Shown here: positions 62,833 to 64,000 of the stretch, piece by piece | How the letters are laid out: each line of letters begins with the position of its first letter | Position numbering within the stretch: the first letter of the stretch is position 1 | Origin: Rhizobium oryziradicis | GTDB taxonomy: Bacteria; Pseudomonadota; Alphaproteobacteria; Rhizobiales; Rhizobiaceae | DNA: 64,000 bases | Assembly (NCBI RefSeq): GCF_001939045.1 | Contig: NZ_MKIM01000027.1 | Coordinates: 248,001-312,000, forward strand | Direction of reading: 5' to 3' | Notes under the pieces: generated by a model | Databases searched by the model: none | The model's input: the letters and a program-made list of their open reading frames with translations, nothing else | What the model was told of the DNA's origin: nothing | Translations under genes and position numbers: made by a program

Positions 62833-64000
62833 GACAAATGGCGATAAGATGGCTTTGCGCTTTGGTCAACTCTCCACCGATCTTCTTATTGTTGGTGGCG
62901 GCATTATGGGCCTTTGGGCCGCACGTTTTGCGCTGGAAGCGGGGTTGCGCGTGACATTGGTGGATGCAGATCGCATTGCCAGCGGGGCCAGCGGCGGTCT
63001 GCTCGGCTCGCTCATGCCCTATATGCCCGACAGATGGTGCGAGAAAAAACAGTTCCAGTTTGATGCTTTGCTGTCTTTGGAAGACGAAGTGGCACGGCTG
63101 GAGGCGGAAACCGGCTGTTCTGCCGGCTATCGCCGTGCTGGCCGGTTGATCATGCTGCCCAAACCGCATTTGCGCACCATTGCGCTTCGCCACGAAAAAG
63201 ACGCGCAAACCGCCTGGCAGACGCCCACCCGCAGCTTTGCCTGGCAGGTGCTGGATCAATCCCCCTTTGGGGCCGATTGGCCAGACCCCAGCTATACCGA
63301 GGGTGGATTGGTGCATGACACGTTGGCGGCGCGCGTTTCACCGCGCGGCCTGACGGAAGGGTTGCGGCAGGTTTTGATGGCATCCCCTCGCTGCCAGATT
63401 ATCGAGGGCGCGGCAGTCACAGGCTTTGATGTCGCGCAGCGGCAGGCCTTGTTGCAAGATGGCCGCAAGATTGCCTATGGCCACGTGATGATTGCGGCGG
63501 GCATCGGTTCATTTCCGCTGCTGCAGGCCTTGATGCCACCGCAGCCACAGCCTTTGGGCATGGCAGTGAAAGGACAATCGGCGCTTTTGCAGGCCAAAAT
63601 TGATCCGACCCTGCCGCTGTTGTTTCTCGATGGCGTCTACATCGTGCCCCATGACGATGGCCGGGTGGCGATTGGCAGCACCAGCGAAAATCATTTTAAT
63701 GAGGCCTTCACCACCGATGACCAGCTCGAGAGGCTGATTGAGCGGGTCGGCATCATGGTGCCAGCGTTGCGCGATGCCCCGGTTGTGGAGCGTTGGGCGG
63801 GTCTGCGCCCCAAGGCCATTGACCGCGATCCCATGGTCGGGCCTCATCCTGAGCACCCATCGATCATTGCACTCACGGGTGGGTTTAAAATCAGCTTTGG
63901 TCTGGCTCATCGCCTTGCGCAAGCGGCTCTTGCACCGCTGCTTGGCACAGAGCTCGTGGGGCAGCCCTTTGGGCTGCCTGACGGGTTTACACTGAGGCAT
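62831..64000 (+). CDS. FAD-dependent oxidoreductase, MnmC-C-like (partial, runs off window)
   Basis: At least 390 aa, with no stop before the window end. The DAO-family Rossmann motif LLIVGGGIMGLWAARFALEAG is followed by the second fingerprint RIASGASGGLLGSLMPYMPD, and near the end WAGLRPKAIDRDPMVG and ALTGGFKISFGLA. GASG-x-LG-x-LMPY resembles the oxidase half of E. coli MnmC (which removes the carboxymethyl group), so with mnmD it may complete a split MnmC. The likely ATG at 62831 overlaps the mnmD start codon by two bases; ATG 62849 is an alternative. Confidence 0.8.
   Translation, partial: MTNGDKMALRFGQLSTDLLIVGGGIMGLWAARFALEAGLRVTLVDADRIASGASGGLLGSLMPYMPDRWCEKKQFQFDALLSLEDEVARLEAETGCSAGYRRAGRLIMLPKPHLRTIALRHEKDAQTAWQTPTRSFAWQVLDQSPFGADWPDPSYTEGGLVHDTLAARVSPRGLTEGLRQVLMASPRCQIIEGAAVTGFDVAQRQALLQDGRKIAYGHVMIAAGIGSFPLLQALMPPQPQPLGMAVKGQSALLQAKIDPTLPLLFLDGVYIVPHDDGRVAIGSTSENHFNEAFTTDDQLERLIERVGIMVPALRDAPVVERWAGLRPKAIDRDPMVGPHPEHPSIIALTGGFKISFGLAHRLAQAALAPLLGTELVGQPFGLPDGFTLRH

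Noticed and set aside
1-64000. CRISPR array, rRNA operon, intact insertion sequence or riboswitch
   Set aside because: No regularly spaced repeats, rRNA cores, transposase genes or recognisable riboswitch cores were found.

Overview
The window looks like chromosomal DNA of an alphaproteobacterium of the Rhizobiaceae (Rhizobium/Agrobacterium/Allorhizobium group). The reasons are the urt-ure gene order, an HWE-kinase bacteriophytochrome, a RutR-type pyrimidine regulon, and short two-palindrome intergenic repeats, one of which reads as a RIME1 (Rhizobium intergenic mosaic element). The species cannot be fixed from this window. No phage, integron, CRISPR array, rRNA or intact insertion sequence was seen. 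Most of the sequence is tightly packed operons.

Layout. 0-5 kb: an aspartyl/asparaginyl beta-hydroxylase-family protein, a red-light sensor pair (bphO-bphP on the minus strand) and a DUF5680 protein. 4.9-20.6 kb: a urea island made of the urea ABC transporter urtABCDE, an LpqC-like esterase, then ureD-ureA-DUF1272-ureB-LprI-like-GT29-like-ureC. A glycosyltransferase (minus) and a peroxiredoxin split this from ureE-ureF-ureG. Imported urea would be hydrolysed by UreABC after UreDEFG load nickel. 20.6-26.6 kb: a nest of palindromic repeats around a Crp/Fnr regulator, then an RND efflux pump with its adaptor. 26.9-36.5 kb and 39.9-42.6 kb: a reductive pyrimidine catabolism regulon. It holds an NMT1/THI5-type ABC transporter interrupted by a DUF559 nuclease gene, dihydropyrimidinase, N-carbamoyl-beta-alanine amidohydrolase, a RutR-like repressor, a DMT exporter and preT-preA. 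A GGDEF-EAL protein lies between the two parts. RutR-like operators are visible at the hydC/rutR divergent promoter and upstream of preT.

42.9-64 kb: DUF2325, truncated haemoglobin/DUF423, glgX, a Tat-exported hydrolase, the conserved cassette of circularly permuted ATP-grasp, alpha-E and transglutaminase, LysR, quinone reductase, a J-domain-like orphan, MarR, tRNA-Arg(CCG), an HNH nuclease, DUF2026, a DEAD-box helicase, a small secreted protein, a very large PAS hybrid kinase, mnmD, and a divergent FAD oxidoreductase cut by the window end.

Most worth a second look: (1) the PAS hybrid kinase has Gln in place of the phosphoacceptor His and Glu in place of the N-box Asn, so it is a predicted pseudokinase; (2) palindromic repeats whose terminal TAG forms the stop codon of five different genes; (3) a DUF559 nuclease gene with a 36-bp GC-rich inverted repeat inside an ABC transporter operon; (4) a split MnmC-like arrangement whose two start codons overlap; (5) three non-canonical genes embedded in the urease operon.
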